This document shows, piece by piece, positions 46,855 to 56,127 of a stretch of 64,000 nucleotides of DNA. The translations under genes were made by a program, and so were the position numbers. The DNA is from JAXMAF01 sp046350555 (GTDB lineage Bacteria > Planctomycetota > Phycisphaerae > Phycisphaerales > SM1A02). The DNA lies in contig JAXMAF010000015.1 in assembly GCA_046350555.1 (NCBI GenBank), positions 1-64,000 of the forward strand. Direction: 5' to 3'. A model generated the notes under the pieces. It saw nothing but the letters and a program-made list of their open reading frames with translations. It searched no databases and had not been told where the DNA came from. Position 1 is the first letter of the stretch. Each line of letters begins with the position of its first letter.

Positions 46855-48228
46855 GTGCCCCGCCACCAACACGCCGTCCTCCGTCGCCGCGCGCATCTGT
46901 CCTCGCAACCGCAGGAACCCCAGCGCGCCGATCACGTTCAACACCAGGCAGACGCCGAAGACCCAGAAGCCGCCGCCTCCGGCGCCGGTGACGCTCGTGT
47001 CGAAGTACTTGTAGATCGAGACGGCCAGGAACGGCGCCATCAGGCCGCGGATGCCGTTGAGCGTCACGTGCACCCCCATGTACTGCGAGTCGCGATTCGC
47101 CGGCGCGAAGTCGTGGTGACCGAGGTTCCACGCCAGGACGCCCCCGCCGAAGGCGACCCCCGAGACGGCCGCGGCCGCGAAGAAGAGCGCCAGCGAGTGC
47201 GCGATCGCACCGAGGAACTGAAGGAGCGACGCCAGCACGAAGGCCCAGGCGTGAAACGAACGGAACTCCACGACGTGGCGCCGATCGAGCAGCCTCGACC
47301 ACGCCGGGATCGTGAGCGGCATCAGCGCCGCGGGGATCGCCGTCGTGATCAGGATCCCCTGGAGGTAGCTCACGTGGAATCCGTCGTTGAGCACGATCGC
47401 CAGGGGCGCCGTGAGCATCAGGTTGCCCAGGCCGAAGATGAACATCCACGCCATGAAGCGCCGGTACATCGGGTCGTCGCGCAGGACGCGCACGATCGAC
47501 GCCGGGTTGAGCGTCGGCCGGTCCGAGGCGCGGCCGTCGCGCTCCGCCCTGGCCAGCCGTCGCTGGCCGCGCAGCCGCACGCGCCGGTAGATCGTGTTCC
47601 CGACGAGTCCTCCGATCGCGGCGAGCGGGAAGAGCACGTGAAACGCCCGTTCGTCGACGTCCATCGCCTTGCCGATCACCGCGCCGACGATCGCCAGCGC
47701 GAGGCTCTGCACCGTCGCCATCTTCCCGGCGATGCGGGCGCGGTCGGCGCGCGGATAGTTCGCGCCCCACACCGCGGTGCGGATCGTCAACACGCCCGAC
47801 CACGTCGTGCGGGCGAGCGTCACGAGCGCGACGAGCAGCCAGAGGCCGAACGAGCTCTCGGGAACCGCGGCGATGAACCCGACCAGGATCGCCGTGACCA
47901 GTTGCAGCGCGGCGATGAACGGAACCTTCGCGCGGCCGTGGCTGAGCGACGCCCAGATGAAGCTGGTCACGTTGCCGATGTTGGGCGCCGCCATGACCAG
48001 CGCCACCGCCCAGTCCAGTTCGCTGGCGCCGATTCCCGGCGCATTGGCGAACGCCTTCTTGACGATGATCGCGATCGTGCCACCCTCGACCGCGCCGAGC
48101 ATCAGCGGGAGGAACATCCACGAGACGAGCTCGCGCGCGTAGTTGGCGCGCAGCATCGGCGGCAGGGTCCTCGGGTGGAAGGACCGGACGAAGTCCTGGG
48201 CGAAGTCGATGGTCCGACGGAGCGGCAT
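46852..48228 (-). CDS. MFS transporter
   Basis: The 458-aa inner-membrane protein has about twelve hydrophobic segments in two halves, with a basic central loop (RRVRLRGQRRLARAERDGRAS) and a loop-2-like basic motif (ASLSHGRAKVP). Substrate unknown. The start at 48228 (MPLRRTIDFAQDFVRSF) precedes the first helix; in-frame codons extend upstream without coding character. The TGA stop coincides with the flank of dispersed element copy 7. It lies between rpsA and a lipoprotein gene on the same strand. Confidence 0.82.
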   Translation of the reverse strand: MPLRRTIDFAQDFVRSFHPRTLPPMLRANYARELVSWMFLPLMLGAVEGGTIAIIVKKAFANAPGIGASELDWAVALVMAAPNIGNVTSFIWASLSHGRAKVPFIAALQLVTAILVGFIAAVPESSFGLWLLVALVTLARTTWSGVLTIRTAVWGANYPRADRARIAGKMATVQSLALAIVGAVIGKAMDVDERAFHVLFPLAAIGGLVGNTIYRRVRLRGQRRLARAERDGRASDRPTLNPASIVRVLRDDPMYRRFMAWMFIFGLGNLMLTAPLAIVLNDGFHVSYLQGILITTAIPAALMPLTIPAWSRLLDRRHVVEFRSFHAWAFVLASLLQFLGAIAHSLALFFAAAAVSGVAFGGGVLAWNLGHHDFAPANRDSQYMGVHVTLNGIRGLMAPFLAVSIYKYFDTSVTGAGGGGFWVFGVCLVLNVIGALGFLRLRGQMRAATEDGVLVAGH

Positions 48229-48416
48229 CTGGGGCAGGGGCGCGTCGCGGCGCTCGACCGAGACCCGAGCGCCGTCGTGCGCATCCCATTCGATCCCGGC
48301 GCTCCGTCCAACGCGGTCCGATCGGGCCACATGGCCCCGAGCGGAGGCTCCGGGCGCGGAGTTCAGATCAAATGAGCCTCAGGCCGGCCGACCCGCCGTG
48401 CCGCGAGAAGGTTGCG

Positions 48417-48524
48417 TCATGCGCGTCCGAGTTGATTCTCGCGCCCCACCGAACCCAACTCCGCCGTGAGACGCCGCTGTGGGCAAGAGGTCGAACGCAT
48501 GAAGGTCGACTGGAGTCGGTATCA
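48417..48524 (+). repeat. TGA-flanked miniature element, copy 8
   Basis: Core 48420-48521, forward, TCA on both sides. The right TCA (48522-48524) is the stop of the small lipoprotein gene on the minus strand. Here it is the other terminus of the element that meets the stop. Confidence 0.88.
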
Positions 48525-48794
48525 CTCCGGCTGACCACTCGTGTGGACGATCGGGAACGGGCTGAGCGAACTCGGCTGGTCCCAGTAGAACGTCCGGCCA
48601 AGATCGTTCATCGCGCCGCGCAGGTTCTGGTTCCAGACCACCGCGATGTTGCGCTGCACGTCCTCGTCGGTCTCGGCCGTCGCGGTCATCTCCGGCGTCA
48701 GGTCGGACTTGATCGCGTCGAAGCTGTACGGATCCGAATGGCATCCGGCGAGGCAGGCGAATCCGAGGGCGGCGAGGATGGCGGGGGAACGCAT
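48522..48794 (-). CDS. Small lipoprotein
   Basis: The 90-aa protein has a lipobox, Leu-Ala-Gly-Cys, at the end of a signal peptide (MRSPAILAALGFACLAGC). The mature part is short, acidic and of unknown function (DPYSFDAIKSDLTPEMTATA, FYWDQPSSLSPFPIV). After cleavage the Cys would be lipidated, holding the protein at the periplasmic membrane face. Its TGA stop meets element copy 8. Confidence 0.75.
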   Translation of the reverse strand: MRSPAILAALGFACLAGCHSDPYSFDAIKSDLTPEMTATAETDEDVQRNIAVVWNQNLRGAMNDLGRTFYWDQPSSLSPFPIVHTSGQPE

Positions 48795-48940
48795 GGAGGT
48801 CGCTCGAGTTTGGGGTTCGCGCGGGCCGAAGCGCGCGCTGGCGTCGACAAAGGTGTAGCACGGCCGAGGGTTCGGTGTCAATGAGCGAGGGGTGGCGGAG
48901 AAGCGTCGAGGCCGGTCCGCGCACCCGAGCGGCGTCATCC

Positions 48941-49043
48941 TCACACGGATTCCAACAGGCATCCACGCGTTCGACCCCTTGCGCACAGCGGCGTCTCACG
49001 GCGAAGTTGGGTTGGGCGCGAGAATCAACCGGGACGCGTGTCA
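48941..49043 (-). repeat. TGA-flanked miniature element, copy 9
   Basis: Core 48944-49040, reverse, TCA on both sides. The right TCA (49041-49043) is the TGA stop of the HIT gene. Confidence 0.88.
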
Positions 49044-49583
49044 GCGCCGTTCGGCGACCGTCCGTCGATACGCCTCGGCCATCGCCTCGAGCGAATCGGG
49101 AGCGACGCGCACCTCGCCGACCACCGTGATGAAGTTCGTGTCGCCGTGCCACCTTGGCACCACGTGCGCATGCAGGTGCGTCGGCACGCCGGCACCGGCG
49201 GCGCGGCCTTCGTTCACGCCGATGTTGACCCCCTGCGGCTCGAGCGTCCGCCGGCAGAGCCCGACGGCTCGATCGACGAGCGACCAGAACGCCGCGCGCT
49301 CGTCCGGCGAGTACGCCAACAGCGTCGGCCGCGCCGCGCCGAGCGCGACGAGCAGGTGGCCGTTGGCGTACGGGAACTTGTTCAGGAGGACCAGGCCGTC
49401 GGTCGCGCGGAGCACGACATGGTTCGGACCGTCGAGATCCGGTCGCTCCCACGCGGCGCGCAGGAAGTTCCCGTCGCCACCGGAGGCGGCGCCATGCGAG
49501 CCCTCGCCGCCCGCGGCTTGTTCCTTGGCGACGAGATCGCGGAGATACGCGGCGCGCCACGGCGCCCAGAGCGAGGAGTGCAT
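49041..49583 (-). CDS. HIT-family nucleotide hydrolase/transferase
   Basis: The 180-aa protein has the histidine triad THLHAHVVPRW (H-x-H-x-H; about residue 135) and the upstream LLNKFPYANGHLLVAL segment. These mark HIT enzymes that cleave dinucleoside polyphosphates or nucleotide phosphoramidates. The N-terminus MHSSLWAPWRAAYLRDL matches the Ap4A-phosphorylase-like/HIT group. The ATG at 49583 aligns with these. Its stop TGA lies at element copy 9. Confidence 0.88.
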   Translation of the reverse strand: MHSSLWAPWRAAYLRDLVAKEQAAGGEGSHGAASGGDGNFLRAAWERPDLDGPNHVVLRATDGLVLLNKFPYANGHLLVALGAARPTLLAYSPDERAAFWSLVDRAVGLCRRTLEPQGVNIGVNEGRAAGAGVPTHLHAHVVPRWHGDTNFITVVGEVRVAPDSLEAMAEAYRRTVAERR

Positions 49584-50123
49584 GGGAGGACGGCTCGATC
49601 CTTCGGTCGCCGGGTGGGTTCCTGCCGAGCCGCCGCCTCGGCTGCGGCCCCGAGCGGGGTTCGATTCGCATCGATCGGCCGGGCGACCGATGTTCGTGCG
49701 TCGGGCCCCTCGGATGTCACGGGAGCGACCATTGGTCGTTCCTTGGGAGATTTGCTCGAACCCCAAGGCTACGTGGGTTCGCCGCCCATCGATCCCGGCC
49801 TTCCACTCCATGCGTGAGCACGTGAGGCCTGGCCATCGTCGCAGGCAAATGGCGATCCCTTGGGGTTAAGCAAGGTTCGAGCAAATGCAACCCGACGCGA
49901 ATCCGAGGGGCCCGACGCAGAACGGGCGGAGTGTAGCCACCGGCGGCCGAGGCGATCGAGGCTGCGGACATGTCGGGACGCCCAAGGTCATCCCGGGCGC
50001 AGGCCACTCGCTTGCGATTCCCCGGCACTCTCATTACCGTTGTTCCTCCTCCGGCCCCCGTTTTCCCGTTCGTCGCCGCGCGTGCGGCCCCCGGAGCGCA
50101 CCACAGGAACAAGGACACCTTCG
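49584..50123. other. Divergent non-coding region, 540 bp
   Basis: An imperfect inverted repeat sharing ATTTGCTCGAACC (near 49752 and, reversed, 49887) spans the middle, and CCTTGGG/CCCAAGG pairs locally at 49741-49768. No gene was recognised. Confidence 0.4.
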
Positions 50124-50738
50124 ATGAACACGCCCATGAACGGTTTCGGCTTGCGTTGGGGCCGCGTTGGCCTTCTCGCGATTGCGCTCGGCGCCGCCCC
50201 CTTCCTCGCATCGTGCGACAGCGCCTCGAAGGTCGAGGAGCTCACGAAGTCGGTCGGCCTCGACCCGACCCAGCTCGTCAGCAAGCTCGGCGCGTCCAAC
50301 GCCGACCTGAGCAGCCTCAGCGGCGCGCTCAACGACGTCATCGCCAAGGCTGGAACCGATCCGAAGGGTGCCATCGACAAGCTCTCGGCGGCCGCGAAGA
50401 GCTTCTCCGGCAACAACAACGCCATCAGCAGCGCGCTGGGCAAGCTCACCGAGGGAGGCAACACCGACATGCTCAAGTCGTGGCTCGGCAGCGCCGGCAG
50501 CAAGGCGACGCCCGAGCAGCTCAAGGGCCTCACCGACACGATCGGCAAGTTCACCGGCGACTCGAGCAAGTTCCAGAGCATGCTCACCGACGTCACCGGC
50601 AAGCTCATGAAGAACCCGACCGCCGACGGCATCAGCGGCCTCAAGGGCGCCATCGGCAATCTCGACGCCGCGAAGGGCGGACTCTCGGGCGTCACCGACT
50701 CGCTCACGAAGCAGTTCAAGGGCGTTCTCGGGATGTGA
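50124..50738 (+). CDS. Lipoprotein of unknown function
   Basis: The 204-aa protein has a signal peptide with lipobox LASC (AIALGAAPFLASC), so the mature protein is lipid-anchored. The remainder is predicted helical, Gly/Ser/Lys-rich and repetitive in character (LVSKLGASNADLSSLSGALND, AIDKLSAAAKSFSGNN, LTDTIGKFTGDSSKFQ), suggesting a helical bundle. No family was recognised. AAGGA precedes the ATG by nine bases. Its TGA stop is the flank of element copy 10. Confidence 0.75.
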   Translation: MNTPMNGFGLRWGRVGLLAIALGAAPFLASCDSASKVEELTKSVGLDPTQLVSKLGASNADLSSLSGALNDVIAKAGTDPKGAIDKLSAAAKSFSGNNNAISSALGKLTEGGNTDMLKSWLGSAGSKATPEQLKGLTDTIGKFTGDSSKFQSMLTDVTGKLMKNPTADGISGLKGAIGNLDAAKGGLSGVTDSLTKQFKGVLGM

Positions 50739-50853
50739 TCCGGATTCCAGCAGACCTCCACGCGTTTCGCCACCCCTTGCCCGCAACGGCATCTCGCGGC
50801 GGATCGGGGCGGGGCGCGAGGGTCGACTCGGGAATCGACTCGGGCGTGCATGG
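50736..50853 (-). repeat. TGA-flanked miniature element, copy 10
   Basis: Core 50739-50850, reverse. The left TGA (50736-50738) is the lipoprotein stop; the right flank is TGG. A short internal duplication (TCGACTCGGG twice) lengthens it. This is the most degenerate copy. Confidence 0.8.
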
Positions 50854-50888
50854 GTGAACAGCGCGGCCGCGCAGTGAACGAGACGTCG

Positions 50889-52439
50889 CTATCGCACTTG
50901 TGTCCGCGGCTCCCGTCCGCCACCCGCCCGCTCGCCGTTGTCGCCTCGCCAGGCGCGCCGCGGCGCAACGCCGGGTCGATCGACGATCGCGAGCGGCACC
51001 TCGAACGAGCCCGCCCAGTACTTCACCAAGGAGTCGGGCGGGCTTTTCGTTGGGCCTGGGTCCGGCCCGCCGTCGACGCGCCGCGGCGCCCGCAGCGCCA
51101 GTGCGCGAAGCGCCACCTCGGGGGCGCCGCTCACGCGCAGGGTCCATCGAGGGTCGCCGTTTCGGGCGCGATCGAGCGCGGCGCCATCCTCGTGCACGAT
51201 CTCCCACGAAAGCTGGCCTGAATCGTCGGGTGGCGCGTTCCACCAGAGCGACGAGATCCGCCTCGGGACGCCCGACTCGAGGATCTCGACGCGGAGTCCG
51301 ATGGCGAGTCCCTCGAATTCGGCGCCCGCGACCGCGTACGGGTTGAAGCGGACGCCGAAGCGCCGCTCGCCCAGCGGCCAGCGGTTCAGGCCCTGGCTGA
51401 ACGCCTCGCGCATCTGTTCGGTCATCGACTCGCTGTTCACGGGTGCAAGGACGTCCGTCACCGCGGCCCGCGCGCCGACGGGGACGCTCACGACGCGCCG
51501 ATCGACGAACGCCCATCGCGGGCCGCGCTCCCCGCCGCCATCGGCCGCCGCGCGTTCCCGCGCGCCGTGCGGGGAATCCGGCGCGGCGACATCGTCGTCA
51601 TCCGAGAGACGCCGTTCGATGGCGATCTCCACGTCGACGCTCGCGGCACCCGGCGGCGGCGCGGGAACGACGACCGGCAGCGGATTGCGCGGCCGGTCGC
51701 CGGCGCTGCGCACGACCACCGTCTCGATCGCGTCATCGAGCCGCGGCCGGATCGTCACGCGGCATTCCGTGCCGATGGGCCACCAGTCGTCGACCTGAAG
51801 GTGCAGGCACGCGGGAACGTCGAGCGGCCAGACCGGCGGCGCCCGCAGCGCCACCGCGGGCGGGAGCGCATCGAGCCGCGCGTGCTGCGCGGCTGTCCCG
51901 AATCCTGCGCCGCCGCGCCGCCACCATTGCAGGTACGGTCCATAGCGATTCGCCCACGCGGGGCTCGGCGGCGCGCCGTCGCCATCGCCGCGGATGGCGC
52001 GGTCGAAGAGCGCGTCGAGCTGCGCCGCGTCCAGCTCGCCGGCGTTGATGCGCACGCCCAGCTCGCCGAAGACGGCGCTCCGCTCGCCATCGGTCCAGGG
52101 GAGCGCCGCGATCAGCAGGCGCGTCGGCGCGAGCGAGGTCCACCCCACGTCGGTCGTGCGCCACCGCACCACCGACGCGCCGGCGAGCAGCACCACCAGC
52201 GCCAATCCCGCCACCCGCCAACGCCGCCGTGCACGGTGCAGTTCGTGCTCGTCGGTCGCGGCGAACCCGCACTCCCCGCAGGTGAGCCCAGGCGTACCCG
52301 AGAGATCGTGCCAGCACGCGGGACAGCGCCGCGCTCCGGAACGCCGGTCACCGAAGATCGCCCACCACGTGAGCCACACGAGCGCGCCCGCGAACGCCGC
52401 GCCGGCCAGCCACGCCAGGAGGACGACGAGGTCGTTCAC
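50889..52439 (-). CDS. Membrane protein with CPxCWxDLSGTPG zinc ribbon
   Basis: The 516-aa protein starts at GTG (52439): an N-terminal membrane helix, a zinc ribbon with C39/C42 and C54/C57 (CPACWHDLSG...CGECGF), then a second helix (about 77-95), giving a large extracytoplasmic part of about 420 residues. The ribbon followed by ATDEHELHRARRRWR is characteristic of a planctomycete-specific family. The extracytoplasmic region is beta-rich with a Pro/Asp-rich central loop; no function is known. The start is inferred from the helix; no strong ribosome site is seen. Confidence 0.72.
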   Translation of the reverse strand: MNDLVVLLAWLAGAAFAGALVWLTWWAIFGDRRSGARRCPACWHDLSGTPGLTCGECGFAATDEHELHRARRRWRVAGLALVVLLAGASVVRWRTTDVGWTSLAPTRLLIAALPWTDGERSAVFGELGVRINAGELDAAQLDALFDRAIRGDGDGAPPSPAWANRYGPYLQWWRRGGAGFGTAAQHARLDALPPAVALRAPPVWPLDVPACLHLQVDDWWPIGTECRVTIRPRLDDAIETVVVRSAGDRPRNPLPVVVPAPPPGAASVDVEIAIERRLSDDDDVAAPDSPHGARERAAADGGGERGPRWAFVDRRVVSVPVGARAAVTDVLAPVNSESMTEQMREAFSQGLNRWPLGERRFGVRFNPYAVAGAEFEGLAIGLRVEILESGVPRRISSLWWNAPPDDSGQLSWEIVHEDGAALDRARNGDPRWTLRVSGAPEVALRALALRAPRRVDGGPDPGPTKSPPDSLVKYWAGSFEVPLAIVDRPGVAPRRAWRGDNGERAGGGREPRTQVR

Positions 52440-52450
52440 GACCGATCGTA

Positions 52451-52615
52451 GAACGCGCTTGCTTGAGCGCTCCGTTGCGGCTTCGCCGCACACTCGCTCT
52501 CGTGCAACGAGGGCTGATCGAACGCTCGGTTGCAACCTCGCCGCACACGCGCTTTCGTGAAACGAGGACTGGCCCGAGTGCTCCGTTGCAGGCTCGCCGC
52601 ACACTCGCGCGCGGT
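52451..52615. repeat. Three tandem ~55-bp repeats
   Basis: Units beginning near 52465, 52520 and 52576 share GAGCGCTCCGTTGCGGCTTC-like sequence and CGCCGCACACTCG. They lie just upstream of the zinc-ribbon gene and before the cyclophilin gene, in a divergent spacer. Confidence 0.75.
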
Positions 52616-52683
52616 GCCGCACGTCGGTGCGAGCGCCCGTCGCGCCCTCGATGCGGCCCCGACCCGCCTTACCATCTCGCATC

Positions 52684-53496
52684 ATGTTCGACCGCACCCC
52701 ACGAACCACGTCGCCATCCATCTCCCGCCGCGCCATGCTCGCCTTCGCCGCCGCGCTGCCGCTGCTGGCGCTTCGCGCCGCGCCGCCCTCCTCGGCGCCG
52801 CCCGCCGCGAAGCCAGCCACCCCGCCGGCAGCCGCGCCGGCCGCGGCCGACAAGGTCTTCGTCCTGCTCACCACGAGCAAGGGCGACATCGTGCTCGAGC
52901 TCGACCACGGCAAGGCGCCGATCTCGGTCGACAACTTCATGGGCTACGTCGAAAGCGGCTTCTACGACGGGACGATCTTCCATCGCGTGATCCCCAACTT
53001 CATGATCCAGGGCGGCGGCTTCACGCCGGACATGAAGCCGAAGCCGACCAAGCCGGCCATCAAGAACGAGTGGACCAACGGGCTCAAGAACGACCGCGGC
53101 ACGATCTCGATGGCGCGGCTGCCCAAGCCCGACTCGGCGACGGCGCAGTTCTTCATCAACGTGAAGGACAACAACGCCCTCAACGGCAATCCGCAGACCG
53201 GCGACGCCGGCTACGCCGTCTTCGGCAAGGTGGTCGGCGGGATGAACGTCGTGGACGCCATCAAGGTCGTTCCCACGACAAACCGCGGCCCGCACGAAGC
53301 GGTGCCGGACGAACCGGTGCTCATCGTGAAGGCGTCGCGCCTCGACGAGGCCGAAGCCCTCAAGAAGGCCGCCGCGATCGGCGGTGCGGCGCCTGCCGGC
53401 GGCGCTGCGCCGGCCGCCACGCCACCCACCACCGCTCCGCCGGCGGGAGGCACGCCGCCGCGTGGCGGCGCGGCCGGCGGCGACGGGAAGAAGTAG
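52684..53496 (+). CDS. Exported cyclophilin-type peptidyl-prolyl isomerase
   Basis: The 270-aa protein catalyses cis-trans isomerisation of X-Pro bonds. An SRRAML...LLALRA signal (twin-arginine-like) and an Ala/Pro-rich linker precede the cyclophilin domain (about 57-230). Active-site residues equivalent to human CypA R55, F60, Q63 and F113 are seen in FHRVIPNFMIQGGGF and ATAQFFINVKDN. A low-complexity Ala/Pro/Gly tail ends in GDGKK. The ATG at 52684 is favoured by the signal. It converges on proC. Acts in the periplasm. Confidence 0.9.
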   Translation: MFDRTPRTTSPSISRRAMLAFAAALPLLALRAAPPSSAPPAAKPATPPAAAPAAADKVFVLLTTSKGDIVLELDHGKAPISVDNFMGYVESGFYDGTIFHRVIPNFMIQGGGFTPDMKPKPTKPAIKNEWTNGLKNDRGTISMARLPKPDSATAQFFINVKDNNALNGNPQTGDAGYAVFGKVVGGMNVVDAIKVVPTTNRGPHEAVPDEPVLIVKASRLDEAEALKKAAAIGGAAPAGGAAPAATPPTTAPPAGGTPPRGGAAGGDGKK

Positions 53497-53569
53497 GCGC
53501 AATTCAATCGGGGATCGGCGAGCGGCGACCCTCCTGCACCGATGTCGCTCGGAATCCCGCGGCCGCAGG

Positions 53570-54373
53570 TCAGCGCGCCAGTTCGCGACCGCGGTCGCGG
53601 GCGGCAACGAGCGCCCGCACGATCGCGTCGCGCACACCGGACTCGGCGAAGACGCGCAGCGCCGCTTCGGTCGTTCCGCCCTTGCTGGTGACCGCGGCCC
53701 GCAGCGCCGCCGGATCGTTGTCCCCTTCGGCGAGCAAGGACGCGGCGCCGACGAGTGTCTGCTGCACGAGCAGGCGCGCCTCCGCGGGACCGAAGCCGAG
53801 TTCGCGCGCGGCCTCCTCCATCGCCTCGGCGAGGAAGAAGACGTACGCGGGACCCGATCCACTCACCGCCGTCGCGCCGTCGATGAGCGATTCGTCGACC
53901 GTCACGACGCGACCGACCGCCGAGAAGATGCGCTGGGCGATCGCCTCGTCGCCCGCGCGCGCGCCGGACCCGAGGGCGATCGCCGTCATGCCGCGCCCGA
54001 TCTGGCACGGCGTGTTGGGCATGATCCGCAGCACGCGCGCGCGGGTCCCGATCGCCTCGCGGATCGTGGCGCTGCCGATTCCCGCCATGATCGACATGAC
54101 GATGGTCGGGGCGCCAGTCGCGCCGCGCGGCGCCAGCGCGGCCGCGATCGCGGGGAAGACCTGCGGCTTCACCGCGAGAAGGATCGCCGGCGCATCGCGG
54201 GCCGCGCCCGGCTCGCTCGCGACCGGGCAGCCCAGCGCGCCAAGCGCCGCGCGACGGGCGTTGTCGGGCTCGATCACGAGCACCTGCGCCGGCTCGAAGA
54301 CGGCCGCCCGCAGCGCGCCGCGCACGATCGCCGAACCCATGTTGCCGCCGCCGATGAGCGCGAGGGAGATCAT
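53570..54373 (-). CDS. proC: Pyrroline-5-carboxylate reductase
   Basis: The 267-aa enzyme reduces pyrroline-5-carboxylate to proline with NAD(P)H. The N-terminal Rossmann motif LIGGGNMGSAI, the SIMAGIG segment, MPNTPCQIGRGM and the C-terminal substrate/dimer motif SGSGPAYVFFLAEAM are all present, and the length is standard. The start overlaps the stop of the upstream dus gene by ATGA (54370-54373), so the two are translationally coupled. Confidence 0.93.
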   Translation of the reverse strand: MISLALIGGGNMGSAIVRGALRAAVFEPAQVLVIEPDNARRAALGALGCPVASEPGAARDAPAILLAVKPQVFPAIAAALAPRGATGAPTIVMSIMAGIGSATIREAIGTRARVLRIMPNTPCQIGRGMTAIALGSGARAGDEAIAQRIFSAVGRVVTVDESLIDGATAVSGSGPAYVFFLAEAMEEAARELGFGPAEARLLVQQTLVGAASLLAEGDNDPAALRAAVTSKGGTTEAALRVFAESGVRDAIVRALVAARDRGRELAR

Positions 54374-55563
54374 GCGACGTCGATCGTACGTTTCGCCGCC
54401 GCGCGGTCGATCGGATACCACCGGTCGACGACGGACTTCCATCCCGCCTCGCCGTCGCACGAGACGAACTCGCGCTTCACCTCGTCGCCGCGCGGGTGGT
54501 GGGCGGCGAACTTGATGCCGAACTTCCGCATCATCCGGCTCGCGCCTCGCTCGCCATGCAGCAGCGCGCAGAGCTCGAAGTGCTCGAGCAGCGCCCGGCG
54601 CTGCGCCGCCATCGGCGGCGCGGTGGGCGCCTCGCCGGCCATCAATTGGCGGGCCTGCCGGAAGATCCATGGATTCCCGATGCACCCGCGGGCGACGCTG
54701 ACGCCCTGCACACCCGTGAGCTCGAGCATCGCGAAGATGTCCTCGACCGTCCAGACGTCGCCGGAACCGAAGACGACGCGATCGCGGTAGCGCCGCGCGA
54801 GGTCGCGCAGGAACTCCCACCGTCCGGGACCGGCGTACTTCTGCTCCACCGTCCGGCAGTGCACCGTCGTCCACGCGTAGCCGAGCTCGTACGCCGCGTT
54901 GAAGACGATCTCGAAGCAGTGCGCCATCTCCTCCGTGTCGTCGTAGGCGCGGCGCAGCTTCACGGTGCACGGGATCTCCGCCGGCACCGCCTCGCGCACC
55001 GCGCGCAGCACCGCGATCGCCTCGAGCGGCGCCGAGAGGAAATGGCCGCCGCGGTTGCTCCGGCGGATCTTCTTCACCGGACAGGCGAGGTTCACGTCGA
55101 TCACGTCATGGCCCATGCCCGCGAGGATGCGCGCCCCCTCCGCCATCTCGTGCGGAAGCGTGCCCATGATCTGGCCGGCGATCGGATGGTCGTGCAGCGT
55201 GCCCGCGCCGACGTCGCCGTCTCCCGCGAGCGTGGCGGCGACCGGCGTGTTGTCCTCGATCTCGCCCATGCCGCATTCGGTGGCGAGCAGGTCCGGATCC
55301 TCGCGCCGCCGTCCCTTGCCGCCGTTGATGAGCGTGCGATCGAGCAGCGCCTCGGTCACGCAGAACGGGCAGCCGTGCCGCCGCGCGATCAGGCGCATCG
55401 CGCCATCGGAGTAGCCCGCCAGCCCCGCCTGGAAGAAGGGCGCGTCGAAGCCCGGCACCAGCGCCTGCACGCGCGGGTCGACCCGCGCCAAACGGGCGAT
55501 CTCCGCTATCGGCCGCGCCGTGACCTTCGGCGGAACGTCGGACGGCGTGAGCGTGACGGACAC
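54370..55563 (-). CDS. tRNA-dihydrouridine synthase
   Basis: The 397-aa FMN enzyme reduces uridine to dihydrouridine in tRNA D-loops. FMN-barrel signatures: FQAGLAGYSDGAMRLIARRH at the N-terminus, catalytic Cys in VNLACPVKKI, and VSVARGCIGNPWIF near the phosphate site. A helical tRNA-binding C-terminal domain follows. Its length is greater than the typical ~330 residues, with extra sequence at both ends. It overlaps proC by ATGA, forming a two-gene operon. Confidence 0.88.
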   Translation of the reverse strand: MSVTLTPSDVPPKVTARPIAEIARLARVDPRVQALVPGFDAPFFQAGLAGYSDGAMRLIARRHGCPFCVTEALLDRTLINGGKGRRREDPDLLATECGMGEIEDNTPVAATLAGDGDVGAGTLHDHPIAGQIMGTLPHEMAEGARILAGMGHDVIDVNLACPVKKIRRSNRGGHFLSAPLEAIAVLRAVREAVPAEIPCTVKLRRAYDDTEEMAHCFEIVFNAAYELGYAWTTVHCRTVEQKYAGPGRWEFLRDLARRYRDRVVFGSGDVWTVEDIFAMLELTGVQGVSVARGCIGNPWIFRQARQLMAGEAPTAPPMAAQRRALLEHFELCALLHGERGASRMMRKFGIKFAAHHPRGDEVKREFVSCDGEAGWKSVVDRWYPIDRAAAKRTIDVA

Positions 55564-55607
55564 GGGTGGAGGGTACGCGAACGCCGCGGGAAGGCCGCGG
55601 AGGAGAA

Positions 55608-55975
55608 GCAGCCGCGGAGGGCCGCGGAGAAACGCGGAGGAGAGTCAGCCGCGGAGGGTCGCGGAGGGACGCAGAGGAGAGTCAGCCGCGGAGGGCCGCG
55701 GAGAAACGCGGAGGAGAGTCAGCCGCGGAGGGTCGCGGAGGGACGCGGAGGAGAGTCAGCCGCGGAGGGACGCGGAGGAACGCGGAGGAGAATCAGCCGC
55801 GGAGGGACGCGGAGGAACGCGGAGGAGAATCAGCCGCGGAGGGACGCGGAGGGACGCGGAGGAGAGTCAGCCGCGGAGGGCCGCGGAGGGACGCGGAGGA
55901 GAATCAGCCGCGGAGGGCCGCGGAGAAACGCGGAGGGGAATTAGCCGCGGAGGGCCGCGGAGGGACGCGGAAACC
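55608..55975. repeat. 37-bp tandem repeat array, about ten units
   Basis: Units of 37 bp are built from 10-bp blocks of the type CCGCGGAGGG and ACGCGGAGGA and end GAGTCAG or GAATCAG. There is no spacer between units, so it is not a CRISPR array. Confidence 0.88.
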
Positions 55976-56127
55976 GAGTCGGTTCTGCTGATGACCTTGG
56001 AGCAGAGGAAGAGGGAATCGAGTTGGGTGCCGTCGCACGGCGAGTCTCGCGTCGCCTCTGCTCAAACCAGCATGATCCGATCCAACACGTGCGATCGTGC
56101 GATCCGAGTCACATCCAGATCCGCGTC

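Noticed and set aside
55608..55975. Possible CRISPR array
   Set aside because: The 37-bp units are contiguous with no unique spacers, no cas genes are nearby, and the units share internal 10-bp sub-repeats.
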